From Alphaproteobacteria bacterium (GTDB lineage Bacteria; Pseudomonadota; Alphaproteobacteria; Sphingomonadales; Sphingomonadaceae): DNA of 64,000 nucleotides. The position numbers and the translations under genes are program-made. This document shows positions 35,461 to 44,319 of the stretch, piece after piece. The DNA is taken from NCBI GenBank assembly GCA_005883305.1, contig VBAC01000002.1:114527-178526 (forward strand), given 5' to 3'. Position 1 is the first letter of the stretch, and each line of letters opens with the position of its first letter. The notes under the pieces are model-generated. The model did not search any database, was not told where the DNA came from, and saw only the letters and a program-made list of their open reading frames with translations.

Positions 35461-35630
35461 GGATCGCACCGGATCGAACGAGGCGCGGGAGCAAGACGCC
35501 AAGTCAGTAAGGAAAGCGGCTAGCGCTCGCTGGAATCCGTAAGCTCCAGGGTCTTGGCTCTTTCTGGGCAGCACGTGGGGGGAGCCTCAGGCTTGATCGA
35601 ATTGCCTGAATCGCCTCCGCTCGATGGAGT

Positions 35631-35987
35631 TCAGGAAGCCACCCATGCGATGACGCTCGTTACGATATCCGGCACGGGGCGGCCCTCGCTGTCTCGCGCC
35701 GGTTCGAAGCGCGCGCGCGACCGCATGATGCGGCAGGTGATGGCGTCCAGCTGGGACACGCCGCTGGATTGCGTTACCCGGCAGGCGGAAACCCTTCCCT
35801 CCGGAGTCACGCTGAGCTCGAAATGGACCCTGACGTTCAGAGGCCCGCCCGCGACGAGCTCCACCGGCATGTCGCCGCTCCTCACATAGGATGCTAGGTT
35901 GGCGAGAGCATGAGCGCGCTGCGGCGGAAGGTCGGCCGCCTGGGCCAGCAGGGCGGCGCCAAGGACGAGAATGTTCGGCGCCACCAT
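35631..35987 (-). CDS. TonB C-terminal-domain-like exported protein
   Basis: 118 residues. A short hydrophobic leader (MVAPNILVLGAALLAQAADL) is followed by a single domain with the TonB_C pattern FELSVTPEGRVSACRV, then a helix with LDAITCRIMRSRARFEPARD and a final strand. It lacks the long Pro-rich linker and the conserved TonB membrane anchor, so it may be a periplasmic partner rather than a full energy transducer. A second start about 20 bp upstream in another frame gives no similarity. The 170 bp between it and the toxin gene shows nothing recognisable. Confidence 0.75.
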   Translation of the reverse strand: MVAPNILVLGAALLAQAADLPPQRAHALANLASYVRSGDMPVELVAGGPLNVRVHFELSVTPEGRVSACRVTQSSGVSQLDAITCRIMRSRARFEPARDSEGRPVPDIVTSVIAWVAS

Positions 35988-36157
35988 TTTTCCTCCCGAG
36001 GATCACGATTTGCCGACCGTAGCCCCCCGACCGCTGAGTGAAAAGAAGCAGAGCCGATATCTGTCACACGGCGCACCGGACACGTTGGGAGATTCCCTCT
36101 TGCAACCGGCGCTCCTGGAAGTGAGGCTGAGCGCTCAACCCACAAGGAGCGCCGTTC

Positions 36158-36328
36158 GTGAAGCCAAGCCGCAAGCTCAATCGGGGATCGTTCATGAGCC
36201 GGGTGTCCGGCGGCAATCGCACAGGCTTCGGCGGCCAGGCGGGCAAGGGGCCGCCTTCGATCGAGAACGATCACGACCTTGCCGCCCCGGCAGGCAAGGA
36301 GGCCGCCGCCACCGACAGCGATCAGTGA
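36158..36328 (+). CDS. Small hypothetical protein with strong ribosome binding site
   Basis: A 56-residue ORF with a GTG start at 36158. An AAGGAG sequence lies 8 bases upstream, one of the best ribosome binding sites in the window. The product begins MKPSRKLNRGSFMSRVSG, is Gly/Asn-rich (GGNRTGFGGQAGKG) and ends in an acidic Ala/Asp tail, with no hydrophobic segment. It ends 22 bp before the convergent membrane-protein gene. No family is recognised. Confidence 0.55.
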   Translation: MKPSRKLNRGSFMSRVSGGNRTGFGGQAGKGPPSIENDHDLAAPAGKEAAATDSDQ

Positions 36329-36350
36329 GGGGGGCGCCGGTAAGCGCCCG

Positions 36351-37061
36351 CTAGGCAATTGCAGGGGCCGGCGCGTCCGCAGCGGCCAACGACTTGTCCC
36401 CATCGTAACGGATTTGCTCCAGCACGGCGACGATCAGCGCGGTGCTGCTGTGCCGGCCGGCGACCCAGCTCAGCACAAGGATCATGGCGCAAGCTCCAGC
36501 CAGGCAATGCCAAAGCCCGATCGTCTCGGGCCGGCCCAGGTTCCACAGAAGTATCAGGCTCAGCGTGAGCAACAGGAACAGGACCGGGACCATCTCGGTC
36601 CAGGCGAGATGGCGCGTGCTGAAATGGACGAGGCCCGGCCGATCCCGATAGACGTGATAGTTTGCGCTCCAGCGCTTGTGCTGGGCCTTCGGATTCTTTC
36701 GCAGGACCGCCACCCCGTCAAAGTCGTCGAGATTTGCCTTCTTCATCAGCCCATCCGAGAAGGCCCAATGGCTCGGAAGGGCATTTTCCGGCCACCCGAA
36801 GGGAAACAGCAACCACTGTTTCAACTGAAGCGGAATCACGTCCTGAACAGCCGAGAGAATGACGGTAACGAAGGCGATGCCGACGCCTAGCGCAGCGACG
36901 ATCTGGCCAGCATTGTCGAGCAGCGCCTGAGCGGGCCTGTTCCAGCTGAGAATGCCGCCGACGGCGAGCAGCCAGGCGATCGTGACCGGAACGGTGAAAT
37001 CGGCGACCGCCAGCGCGCGGGTCGAGGCGGACGTGTCGTCCTTCTTCTGCGGATCGGGCAT
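36351..37061 (-). CDS. Hypothetical four-helix membrane protein
   Basis: 236 residues with two membrane segments near the N-terminus (about 23-42 and 54-76), a soluble middle of about 90 residues with GWPENALPSHWAFSDGLMKK, and two more segments (about 152-172 and 178-200). The ATG at 37061 follows GGGGAGCG; an upstream ATG gives an extra 24 residues without support. I do not recognise a family or function. It is divergent from the HTH gene with about 150 bp between. Confidence 0.65.
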   Translation of the reverse strand: MPDPQKKDDTSASTRALAVADFTVPVTIAWLLAVGGILSWNRPAQALLDNAGQIVAALGVGIAFVTVILSAVQDVIPLQLKQWLLFPFGWPENALPSHWAFSDGLMKKANLDDFDGVAVLRKNPKAQHKRWSANYHVYRDRPGLVHFSTRHLAWTEMVPVLFLLLTLSLILLWNLGRPETIGLWHCLAGACAMILVLSWVAGRHSSTALIVAVLEQIRYDGDKSLAAADAPAPAIA

Positions 37062-37213
37062 GGGTCGCTCCCCTGCTTCGTCATAGCCGAAAAACGACTG
37101 GCTGCGTAGGGACGCCCGCGTCGCAAAGAACAAAAAGCGAAAATTCTATTTACTACAAGGTGCCGTATGGGTTACTATTGGCGACTCGGGCAAATGGGAT
37201 TCGGAGAAGCGGG

Positions 37214-37816
37214 ATGGACGAGAAGGGCGTTCCGGGGGTGAAGCCGCACCGGCAGCGGCACGACGGTTTCACGCCGAAGAAGCAGCGCAGATTCTTCAAG
37301 GCGCTGGGCAGGACGGGCTGCCTCAGCGATGCGGCGCGAAAGGCGGGGATATCGCGCAACACGGTGCGGCGGCATCGGATTAAATGGCCGGACTTCGAGG
37401 CCAAGGTCCAGGCGGCGCTGGCGATGGCGGCGACCGAGCTCGAGACCATCGCCTGGAAGCGCGCGGTCGAGGGCGTGCCGGAGGTGGTGATCCGCGACGG
37501 CAAGGTCGCGTGGATCAAGATCAAGCCTTCGGACGCGATCCTGAGGCTTCTGCTGCAGGGCGCCAATCCGAAGAAATACGGGCGGACGGGAGGCGCCGGG
37601 GCTGTGAAGCCGGCGAAATCGCCGCGGGTGGCGACCAACGCGGAGGTGCGCGAGGCGCTGGCCGGGCGGCTCGCCGCGTTCCGGGAGCGGGTGCGGGCGG
37701 AGGCGAAAGCTAAGAGGCGGATTGAGGCCGCTCCGGAGTTTTCCGCGAACGCCGAAACCCCTCACCCCGACCCTCTCCCTATGGGAGAGGGAGGAAGACT
37801 GCCCAATCGAGAGTAG
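37214..37816 (+). CDS. Helix-turn-helix protein, terminase-small-subunit-like
   Basis: 200 residues. The N-terminal basic part contains a helix-turn-helix (KKQRRFFKALGRTGCLSDAA, then RKAGISRNTVRRHRIKWPDF), similar to the DNA-recognition domain of phage small terminases or recombinases. The middle has AWKRAVEGVPEVVIRDGK and AILRLLLQGANPKKYG. The last about 20 residues are not protein-like: they translate the family D palindromic repeat (HPDPLPMGEGG), so the original stop has probably been replaced by a repeat insertion. Domestication of a phage gene is possible; no other phage genes are near. Confidence 0.65.
   Translation: MDEKGVPGVKPHRQRHDGFTPKKQRRFFKALGRTGCLSDAARKAGISRNTVRRHRIKWPDFEAKVQAALAMAATELETIAWKRAVEGVPEVVIRDGKVAWIKIKPSDAILRLLLQGANPKKYGRTGGAGAVKPAKSPRVATNAEVREALAGRLAAFRERVRAEAKAKRRIEAAPEFSANAETPHPDPLPMGEGGRLPNRE
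37756..37793. repeat. Family D palindromic repeat (half element)
   Basis: CCCTCACCCCGACC followed by a perfect 9-bp hairpin, CCCTCTCCC-TAT-GGGAGAGGG (37771-37791). It overlaps the end of the HTH coding region. Related copies are at 37926-37961 and 51043-51146. Confidence 0.8.
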
Positions 37817-37823
37817 CGCCCCG

Positions 37824-37916
37824 GCCGGCTGGACCGTGATCCGCTTCTGGAACAGCGCGGTGAACGAAAATCCGGAGGGCGTGGCGGAGGCTATTTTGCT
37901 CAAGGCCGCCGAGTGC
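37824..37916 (+). pseudogene. DUF559 endonuclease, C-terminal remnant
   Basis: The forward frame reads AGWTVIRFWNSAVNENPEGV followed by AEAILLKAAE. This is the last strand and helix of DUF559 (Vsr-like) endonucleases, which typically end with a VIRFWN motif then an N-x-EGVL helix. All upstream catalytic parts are missing and the piece is bounded on both sides by family D repeats, so it is a remnant. Confidence 0.7.
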
Positions 37917-37925
37917 CTCGGCGGC

Positions 37926-37961
37926 ACCCACCCCCAACCCCTCCCTTCCAGGGAGGGGAGG
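37926..37961. repeat. Family D palindromic repeat (half element)
   Basis: CACCCCCAA followed by a 9-bp hairpin, CCCCTCCCT-TCC-AGGGAGGGG (37938-37958). It lies immediately after the DUF559 remnant, in the same orientation as the copy before it. Confidence 0.75.
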
Positions 37962-37994
37962 AGAAGGAGGCGGCGCTTCGGCCGCTCTGGGTGG

Positions 37995-38026
37995 CGACGT
38001 CACGGTACCATTGTACCGTGACGTCG
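37995..38026. promoter_or_regulatory. Perfect 14-bp inverted repeat
   Basis: CGACGTCACGGTAC and its exact reverse complement separated by CATT. It has no T-run after it, so it is not a standard terminator; it could be an operator, a recombination site or the trace of an element end. It lies in the 294-bp gap 37817-38110, which otherwise holds the DUF559 remnant and a repeat. Confidence 0.5.
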
Positions 38027-38068
38027 ATCAGGCTCCGCTGCGCGGACCTGTCGGCCGGCGTTCGCCGT

Positions 38069-38097
38069 CTCCGGGCATAGCGCAGAGCGCTATGCCC
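38069..38097 (-). terminator. Strong hairpin at the 3' end of the exported-protein gene
   Basis: A perfect 13-bp stem, CCGGGCATAGCGC and GCGCTATGCCCGG, with a 3-nt loop. It lies 14 bp past the stop codon of the minus-strand gene at 38111. There is no U-tract, so it may stabilise the mRNA end or terminate with Rho. Confidence 0.5.
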
Positions 38098-38110
38098 GGG
38101 CGGCTCCTGA

Positions 38111-38803
38111 CTACCGGTTCAGCGGATGGACGCTGAGCACCGTGTTGGTGCGGGCGTCGATCTCGTAGATCGCCCGGCCGTCGGAGCGGTAATAGGTGCC
38201 GTAGCCGTCGCGATACATGGAGCGATATTCGCTCGGCACCGCGTAGAGGTTGCTCGGCACGCGCTGGCCGACGCGGAAGCAATCGCGGCCGAACACGCTG
38301 TCGATCAGCGCGCCGACGCCGCTGCGGCTTTCGCAGACGACCTCCTCATAAGGTCCGCCCTGGCCGTAATAGCCGGGGGCCGCGCCATAGGGGGCCACGC
38401 CGGCGCCATAGGCGCCGTAGGCGCGGTCGTCATAGCCATAGCGCTCGTTGCGGTCCCAGGCGCCGCCATCGGCGTAGCGCATGTCCTGCCGGACCGACCG
38501 GATTCGCCGCTGCAGATCGAAGCGCTCGCTTTCGGTCAGGCCGTTATAGGACAGGCGCTGCTCCACGCGGGCGAGGTCGTCGAGCTCGCGGCGGAGGCGA
38601 TAGGCTTCGCGGGAATCGATCGTCCCGGCGCGGATTCCGGCGTCGAGCCGCTGATGAAGCTGGCTGATGCGGACGTCGTAGGAATTGTCCACGCCATATT
38701 GGCTGGGGACGGTGCGGTAGGGGGCGGAATAATATTGGGCGGCCGCCGGGGCGGCCGCGCCGAGCGCCGAAGCGGCGGCGGCCAACAAAAGCATCTTCCT
38801 CAT
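38111..38803 (-). CDS. Exported Tyr/Gly-rich protein, hypothetical
   Basis: 230 residues. The ATG at 38803 follows GGAGAG and gives a clean signal peptide (MRKMLLLAAAASALG, cut after AAPAAAQ). The mature part has a charged helical section (about 45-110, LRRELDDLARVEQRL), a Tyr/Gly-rich low-complexity stretch (about 115-150) and a C-terminal region with YYRSDGRAIYEIDARTNTV. No enzyme motif is seen. It is probably a periplasmic or surface protein of unknown function. Confidence 0.7.
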   Translation of the reverse strand: MRKMLLLAAAASALGAAAPAAAQYYSAPYRTVPSQYGVDNSYDVRISQLHQRLDAGIRAGTIDSREAYRLRRELDDLARVEQRLSYNGLTESERFDLQRRIRSVRQDMRYADGGAWDRNERYGYDDRAYGAYGAGVAPYGAAPGYYGQGGPYEEVVCESRSGVGALIDSVFGRDCFRVGQRVPSNLYAVPSEYRSMYRDGYGTYYRSDGRAIYEIDARTNTVLSVHPLNR

Positions 38804-38886
38804 GGGTACTCTCCTCATCACGCGCCCCACGAGCTCTCAAGAAGGGTATTAACGCATGTAAGCGGCGAGGGTTTCCCCCTAAGGAC

Positions 38887-41800
38887 TCAGCGCCCCAGCA
38901 GCACCCGCGCCTGGGTGGCGATCTGGGCGAGCATCGGGGCGGTGGTGACCGAGGCGGTGCGCGCGCGCTCGACGGTGCGGCGGAACTGCTCGATTCGCGG
39001 GCCCTGGCTGGCGACCCATTTGTCGACCACACCCTTGGGATCGTCCGACTTGCGCCGCTCGAGGAATTCGAGCCGGAGCTGCTCGAAATCGCGGGCGAGG
39101 CCGGCGGTCAGCAGCCGCTCCCACTGGTCGCGCGCCTCGAAATGGTTGGCCGCGTTCTGCGCCCAATCGAGCCCGAGCGCCTCGCCGAGCTTGGTGTAGG
39201 CGCGGGTCAGCTGGACCTCGTCGATGCCGAGCTTGCGCCCGAGCATGGCGAGGCCGATCGCCGCGTTGAGCTCGAGCAGGCGAACGATGCGGTCGGCGAT
39301 GCCCCGCGGGGCGCCGATCTCGTCGAGCTCGGCGCGGAGCGTCCCCGCCTCGGCCTTGGCTTCGGGCCGCAGCAGATCCTCGACCATCGCGCCGAGCTTC
39401 TGGAGGCCGGGCCTCAGCATCTCGACCAGCTGCCCCGGAGTCATGTCGGGCGAGGTCACGCGCAGAAGGTCCGCGATGTGCATCTGAAGCGCCGAGGCCG
39501 CGCGGGCGAACAGAGCGAGGCGCACATCCTCCGGCACCGCGGCCTGGTCGAGCTCGGCCCAGAGCTTGTCCATGTCGAACAGGCGCTCGGCGGCGAGGAA
39601 GGCGGCCGCGGCCTGGTTGAACGAGGCGCCCTCCTCCTCGGTCAGCGAGAAAGGGGCGATGATTCCGAGCCGGTTGACGAAGCGGTTGGCGACCTTGGTG
39701 GCGATGATCTCCTTCTTCAGCCGGTGGTTGAGAATCGCCGGCTTGTGCGCTTTTTGCATCTGCGGCGGGAAGGCGGCGAGGAGCTCGGCCTCGAGCGTCG
39801 GGTCGCTGGTGAAGGTGCCGCCCTCGATCGCGGCCTGGAGCCGCATCTTGGAGGTCGACAGGAGCACCGCCAGCTCGGGCCGGGTGAGGCCGAGATTCTG
39901 CTGGGCGCGGCGAAGCAGGTCCTCGTTCGAGGCGAGCCCCTCGACGGCGCGGTTGAGCTTCCCGCTCTCCTCGAGAATCTCGATCGCCCGGACCAGCAGC
40001 GGGAGATCGCGCGCGCCGCCCTGCTCGGCGATCGACAGCGCCAGGGTCTGAAGGCGGTTGTCCTCGAGCACGATCGCGGCGACCTCGTCGGTCATCTCCG
40101 CTAGCAACAGGTTGCGCTCATCGAGCCCGAGCCGCCCCTCCGCCATCTCGCGGTTGAGCGGGATCTTGATGTTGACCTCGTTGTCCGAGCAATCGACTCC
40201 GGCCGAATTGTCGATGAAGTCGGTGTTGATCCGCCCGCCCGACTGGCTGAACTCGATCCGGCCGGCCTGGGTGATGGCGAGGTTCGCGCCCTCGCCGATC
40301 GCCTTGACGCGGAGCTCGGCCGCGTTGACCCGGACCCCGTCGTTGCCGGGATCGCCGACCTCGGAATGGCTTTCGCCGCGGGCCTTGATGTAGGTGCCGA
40401 TGCCGCCGAACCAGAGCAGGTCGGCCTCGATCTTGAGGATCGCGTTGATCAAAGTCGCCGGATCGACCTTGTCGGCGGCGAGGCCGAGCATGGCGCGGAC
40501 CTCCTTCGACAGCGGGATCGACTTCTGGCTTCGCGGGAAGATTCCGCCGCCCTTGGAGATCAGCGCCTTGTCGTAATCGGCCCAGGAGGAGCGGGGCAGA
40601 TTGAACATCCGCTTGCGCTCCTTCCAGCTCTTCGCCGGATCGGGATCGGGATCGAGGAAGATGTGGCGGTGATCGAAGGCGGCGACGAGCTTGATCGCCT
40701 TCGACAGCAGCATGCCGTTGCCGAACACGTCGCCCGACATGTCGCCCACTCCGGCGACCCGGATCGGATCCTTCTGGACGTCTATCCCCAGCTCGCGGAA
40801 GTGGCGCTGGACCGAGACCCAGGCGCCCTTGGCGGTGATCCCCATCGCCTTGTGGTCGTAGCCGTTGGAGCCCCCGGAGGCGAAGGCGTCGCCGAGCCAG
40901 AAGCCGTGATCGATGGCGATCGCGTTGGCGACGTCCGAGAAGCTGGCGGTGCCCTTGTCGGCGGCGACCACGAAATAGGGATCGACGCCGTCGCGGATGA
41001 CGACCTTGGCCGGATGGACCACCTTGTCCTTGACCAGATTGTCGGTGACCGAGAGCAGGGAGCGGATGAAGATGCGGTAGCTTTCCGTTCCTTCCGCGAG
41101 CCAGGAGTCGCGGTCCGACGCGGGGGGAAGCTGCTTGGGATAGAAGCCGCCCTTGGCTCCGGTCGGAACGATCACCGCGTTCTTGACCACCTGGGCCTTC
41201 ATCAGCCCGAGCACCTCGGTGCGGAAATCGTCGCGCCGGTCCGACCAGCGAAGGCCGCCGCGGGCGACCGGCCCGCCACGCAGGTGGATGCCCTCGACCC
41301 GGGGTGAGTAGACCCAGATCTCGCGCCACGGCACCGGCGCCGGAAGGCCCGGCACCTGCGCGGAATCGAGCTTGAAGGCGAGCGCCTCCGCGCCGGCGGG
41401 GGAGAAGGCGTTGGTGCGCAAGGTGGCGCGGATGACTCCGCGGATCAGGCGCAGGATCCGGTCCTCGTCGATCGCCGCGACGCCCGCGAGGCCGCGCTCG
41501 ATCTTGCGCTCGGCCGCCTCGGTCGCCTCGGTCCGGCCGCGCTGCCTGGGATCGTGCATCGCGTCGAACAGCGAGATCAGGCCGCGGGTGACGTCGGGCG
41601 CGTGGCGAAGGGCGTCGACCACGGTGATCTGCGAATAGGAAAGGCCGGTCTGACGCAGATAGCGGAACCAGGCGCGGAACAAGGCGACCTCGCGCGGCTC
41701 GAGGCTGGCGGCGACGATCAACTGGTTGAACGGGTCGTTCTCGGCCTTGCCTTCGAGCACGTCGGCGACGGCGCGCTCGACGAGGTCGGCGCGCTTGAGC

Positions 41801-43551
41801 ACCGTGGCCGCGTTGCCCCCGCGCGGCATCTGGAGGTCGAAATCGTGGACGAAGCCGGTCGATCCGCCGCGCCCCACGGGCGTCGGCACCTCGTCGAGCA
41901 CGCGGAAGCCGAAATTCTCGAACACCGGCACGGCCTCGGACAGCGGAATGATCTCCGCGAGCCGGTAAGTCTTCAGGTGGAGGCGGTCGCCGCTCTCGCC
42001 GTCGCGGGCGAACAGGCGGACGGCGCGCTCGGCCGGACCTTCGAGGCGGGCGAGGCAGACGACGTCGTGCGCGGCGTCCTCGGAGCCGGTGCGGATCCGG
42101 TAGCCTTCGGGAAACTGGTCGAGAAAGGTGATCGCCAGCCGGGTGGCGCGCGCTTCGCCGACCAAGCCTCCGAGCGCCTCCTCCACGCTCGGCACCCAGC
42201 CGCGGACCATCGCGTCGAGCCGGCGGTCGAGCGCGGCGACGTCGGGCGTCGGCGCCTTGGCATCGACGTTCAGCGTGTAGCGGACGAGAGCCAGGTCGCC
42301 GTCGCCGAGATCGACCGACCAGTTGGTGATCTCGCCCTTGGCGGCCTGCTCGATCATCTCGCCGATGGCGATCCGGCGGCGCGTGGTGAGCTCGTCGCGC
42401 GGCAGCCAGACGAAGGCGAACATGTGGCCCTTGAGGATCGAGCGGACCAGGATGAGGGTCGGGCGCGGCCGGTCGGCGAGCGAGATGGCGGTGGCGGCGA
42501 GCTCCTTCACCTCCGCGTAGCGAAGGTTGACGAGCAGGTCGCGCGGAAGCCAGGCGATGGCGTGGCGAAGCGCCTTTCCGCTGTGGCCGCTGGGCTCGAA
42601 GCCGAAATCCTTTTCGAGGTCGATCAGCACCCGCCGGAGAACGGGGACTTCCTCGATCGGCAGGGTCAGCGCCTCGCTGGTCCACAGGCCCGCATGGACT
42701 CCGATGCCGCCGATCTTGCCGCCCTTGCCCTTGAGCGGAACGACGATCAGGTCGAGCGGCACCCGGCGGTGGACCGGAGAGCGAAGATCGGCCTTGGCGA
42801 TCAGCGGCACCTGCCCGCCCTGCTCGAAATAGCGGATCGCGCCCTCGCTTCCGCCCTCGTCCGTAGGGTCGTCGGAGAGCTTCATGATTCCGAGCCGGTC
42901 CGACGGCTTCTTGCCCGGCCGCTCGACCTCGTAGCCGAGCAGGGTCATCGCGCCGTCGGCGAGCCAGTGAAGCAGCGCCTTGCCCTCGCCGTCGGCGAGT
43001 GAATCGGCCTGGGCGCGCATATTCTCCTGCATCGCCCGCCAGTCGCCGACCGCCTCGCGCACGTTGGCGAGAACGCGCTGCAATTCGGCGACCAGCTCCG
43101 AGCGGCCCTTGGCGTCGGCCCGGTCGACCTCGATATACATCAAAGATTCGCGCCGGGAGCGGTCGTCGCAGAGCGGCTCGAGCCCCTTCAGGGCGCCCTT
43201 GGAGTCGCGATCGACGCAGACCACCGGGTGGAGCAGTCGGTGGATGATGAGGCCCCGGGCGGCGATCGCGCCGGCAATGGAATCGACCAGGAACGGCATG
43301 TCGTCATTGCCGATGCAGATCCGCATGCGCCGCTGGCCGAGCCGGGTGCCGGTCGATTCGAGCTTGACGATGGCGGTGCCGGGCGGGCGGCGGCCGATCG
43401 AGGCCGCGACGAAGGCGGCGGCGGCCTGGCAATCCTCCTTGCCGAAATCCTTGAGCTCCCCGGGGAGCGCTCCGCCGCACAACGCGTCGGCGAGGTTGCC
43501 GATCAAGCCCTGGTGAGCGGCATTGCCCGCTACCATGCTGTCCGCTTTCAT
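38887..43551 (-). CDS. gdhB: NAD-specific glutamate dehydrogenase, large (about 170 kDa) type
   Basis: 1554 residues, close to the length of the L-GDH180 class. About 700 N-terminal residues carry ACT-like regulatory domains. The catalytic centre follows, with GPVARGGLRWSDRRDDFRTE, the catalytic Lys region VIVPTGAKGGFYPKQLPP and the Rossmann part VGDMSGDVFGNGMLLS. A helical C-terminal part follows. It deaminates glutamate to 2-oxoglutarate with NAD and usually serves amino-acid catabolism, often under allosteric control. The ATG at 43551 follows GGGAG. It stands alone; no cofactor-linked neighbours are present. Confidence 0.96.
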   Translation of the reverse strand: MKADSMVAGNAAHQGLIGNLADALCGGALPGELKDFGKEDCQAAAAFVAASIGRRPPGTAIVKLESTGTRLGQRRMRICIGNDDMPFLVDSIAGAIAARGLIIHRLLHPVVCVDRDSKGALKGLEPLCDDRSRRESLMYIEVDRADAKGRSELVAELQRVLANVREAVGDWRAMQENMRAQADSLADGEGKALLHWLADGAMTLLGYEVERPGKKPSDRLGIMKLSDDPTDEGGSEGAIRYFEQGGQVPLIAKADLRSPVHRRVPLDLIVVPLKGKGGKIGGIGVHAGLWTSEALTLPIEEVPVLRRVLIDLEKDFGFEPSGHSGKALRHAIAWLPRDLLVNLRYAEVKELAATAISLADRPRPTLILVRSILKGHMFAFVWLPRDELTTRRRIAIGEMIEQAAKGEITNWSVDLGDGDLALVRYTLNVDAKAPTPDVAALDRRLDAMVRGWVPSVEEALGGLVGEARATRLAITFLDQFPEGYRIRTGSEDAAHDVVCLARLEGPAERAVRLFARDGESGDRLHLKTYRLAEIIPLSEAVPVFENFGFRVLDEVPTPVGRGGSTGFVHDFDLQMPRGGNAATVLKRADLVERAVADVLEGKAENDPFNQLIVAASLEPREVALFRAWFRYLRQTGLSYSQITVVDALRHAPDVTRGLISLFDAMHDPRQRGRTEATEAAERKIERGLAGVAAIDEDRILRLIRGVIRATLRTNAFSPAGAEALAFKLDSAQVPGLPAPVPWREIWVYSPRVEGIHLRGGPVARGGLRWSDRRDDFRTEVLGLMKAQVVKNAVIVPTGAKGGFYPKQLPPASDRDSWLAEGTESYRIFIRSLLSVTDNLVKDKVVHPAKVVIRDGVDPYFVVAADKGTASFSDVANAIAIDHGFWLGDAFASGGSNGYDHKAMGITAKGAWVSVQRHFRELGIDVQKDPIRVAGVGDMSGDVFGNGMLLSKAIKLVAAFDHRHIFLDPDPDPAKSWKERKRMFNLPRSSWADYDKALISKGGGIFPRSQKSIPLSKEVRAMLGLAADKVDPATLINAILKIEADLLWFGGIGTYIKARGESHSEVGDPGNDGVRVNAAELRVKAIGEGANLAITQAGRIEFSQSGGRINTDFIDNSAGVDCSDNEVNIKIPLNREMAEGRLGLDERNLLLAEMTDEVAAIVLEDNRLQTLALSIAEQGGARDLPLLVRAIEILEESGKLNRAVEGLASNEDLLRRAQQNLGLTRPELAVLLSTSKMRLQAAIEGGTFTSDPTLEAELLAAFPPQMQKAHKPAILNHRLKKEIIATKVANRFVNRLGIIAPFSLTEEEGASFNQAAAAFLAAERLFDMDKLWAELDQAAVPEDVRLALFARAASALQMHIADLLRVTSPDMTPGQLVEMLRPGLQKLGAMVEDLLRPEAKAEAGTLRAELDEIGAPRGIADRIVRLLELNAAIGLAMLGRKLGIDEVQLTRAYTKLGEALGLDWAQNAANHFEARDQWERLLTAGLARDFEQLRLEFLERRKSDDPKGVVDKWVASQGPRIEQFRRTVERARTASVTTAPMLAQIATQARVLLGR

Positions 43552-43630
43552 AAGGTCTCCCGGGATCGGTCCGCGGCGCGAGCGCGCGCCCGGGGCGGCC
43601 TATAGACCCGGGCTTACGCTGGCGGCAACC

Positions 43631-43999
43631 TCACTCGACGACGATTTCGCCCGACATGCCCATGGCCGAGTGCATCATGTGCGTGCAGCGCAGGCGGTAA
43701 CGGCCGGCCGCGGGCGTCAGCGTGACGTCGACCGCGCCGTGCGAGCCGACCTCGACCTTGCCGTTGGCGACCGGGCCGCTGGCGGCGCCGGCGGCGGCGA
43801 AGAATTCCGGCGCCGCGAAATTGTGGCCGCCGCTGCCCGTGTTGACCAGATGCAGGGTGACCGGCTGGCCGGCGGCGAGGTGAATCTCCTCGGGCGCGTA
43901 GGCGAAGCTCGACAGCCGGACCTCGACGACGCGCGGCGACTGCTGGGCTTGGGCCGCGGCCGGCGCGGCGAGGAGCGAGGCGAGGACGAGGTTGCGCAT
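43631..43999 (-). CDS. Cupredoxin-like copper protein, periplasmic
   Basis: 122 residues. A signal peptide (MRNLVLASLLAAPAAAQAQQ) precedes a plastocyanin-like fold with putative copper ligands His in GSGGHNF, and Cys, His and Met in RLRCTHMMHSAMGM. The ATG at 43999 follows GGGAG; the longer frame is not supported. It may carry electrons or bind copper in the periplasm. It is upstream of, but not clearly linked with, the copper cluster at 48-51 kb. Confidence 0.85.
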   Translation of the reverse strand: MRNLVLASLLAAPAAAQAQQSPRVVEVRLSSFAYAPEEIHLAAGQPVTLHLVNTGSGGHNFAAPEFFAAAGAASGPVANGKVEVGSHGAVDVTLTPAAGRYRLRCTHMMHSAMGMSGEIVVE

Positions 44000-44061
44000 G
44001 ACGAGTCTCCCGGCGGCCCCTGCCGGCGGATCATACCACCAGTGCGAAAAGGAGTTCAATC

Positions 44062-44218
44062 GTTCCCCGGCGAAGGCCCGTTCCCCGGCGAAGGCCGGAG
44101 CCCAGGCGGGCGCGAGCCCGGGTTCGAAAGGGTCTCAGCGAAGATCGGCGCCGAATGCGGATGCCGGCCCTGCCCCCAGAAGCCTTCGGCTCCTGGGCCC
44201 CGGCCTTCGCCGGGGAAC
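44062..44218. repeat. Family A palindromic repeat with duplicated left arm
   Basis: The opening arm GTTCCCCGGCGAAGG occurs twice in a row before the centre, and the closing arm ends GGCCTTCGCCGGGGAA. The centre again contains a CCTTCGGCTCCTGGG block, here in inverted orientation relative to the copy at 1409. It occupies the first part of the 517-bp spacer 44000-44516, which has no gene. Confidence 0.85.
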
Positions 44219-44319
44219 ATTCAGGTGGGGCTGCGCGCAGCCGTGGTGGCTGAGCGACACGGCCGCCGAGATCTAGGCGGCGCTCCATTGGTTTCCCTGA
44301 ATTGGCGAGAAATTTCAGA

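Noticed and set aside
37214..37816. Prophage remnant
   Set aside because: Only one terminase-like HTH gene is seen; no capsid, integrase, lysis genes or attachment sites are nearby.
40118..42685. 855-residue minus-strand ORF in another frame
   Set aside because: Lies within the NAD-glutamate dehydrogenase gene in a shifted frame and is Arg/Pro-rich without motifs.
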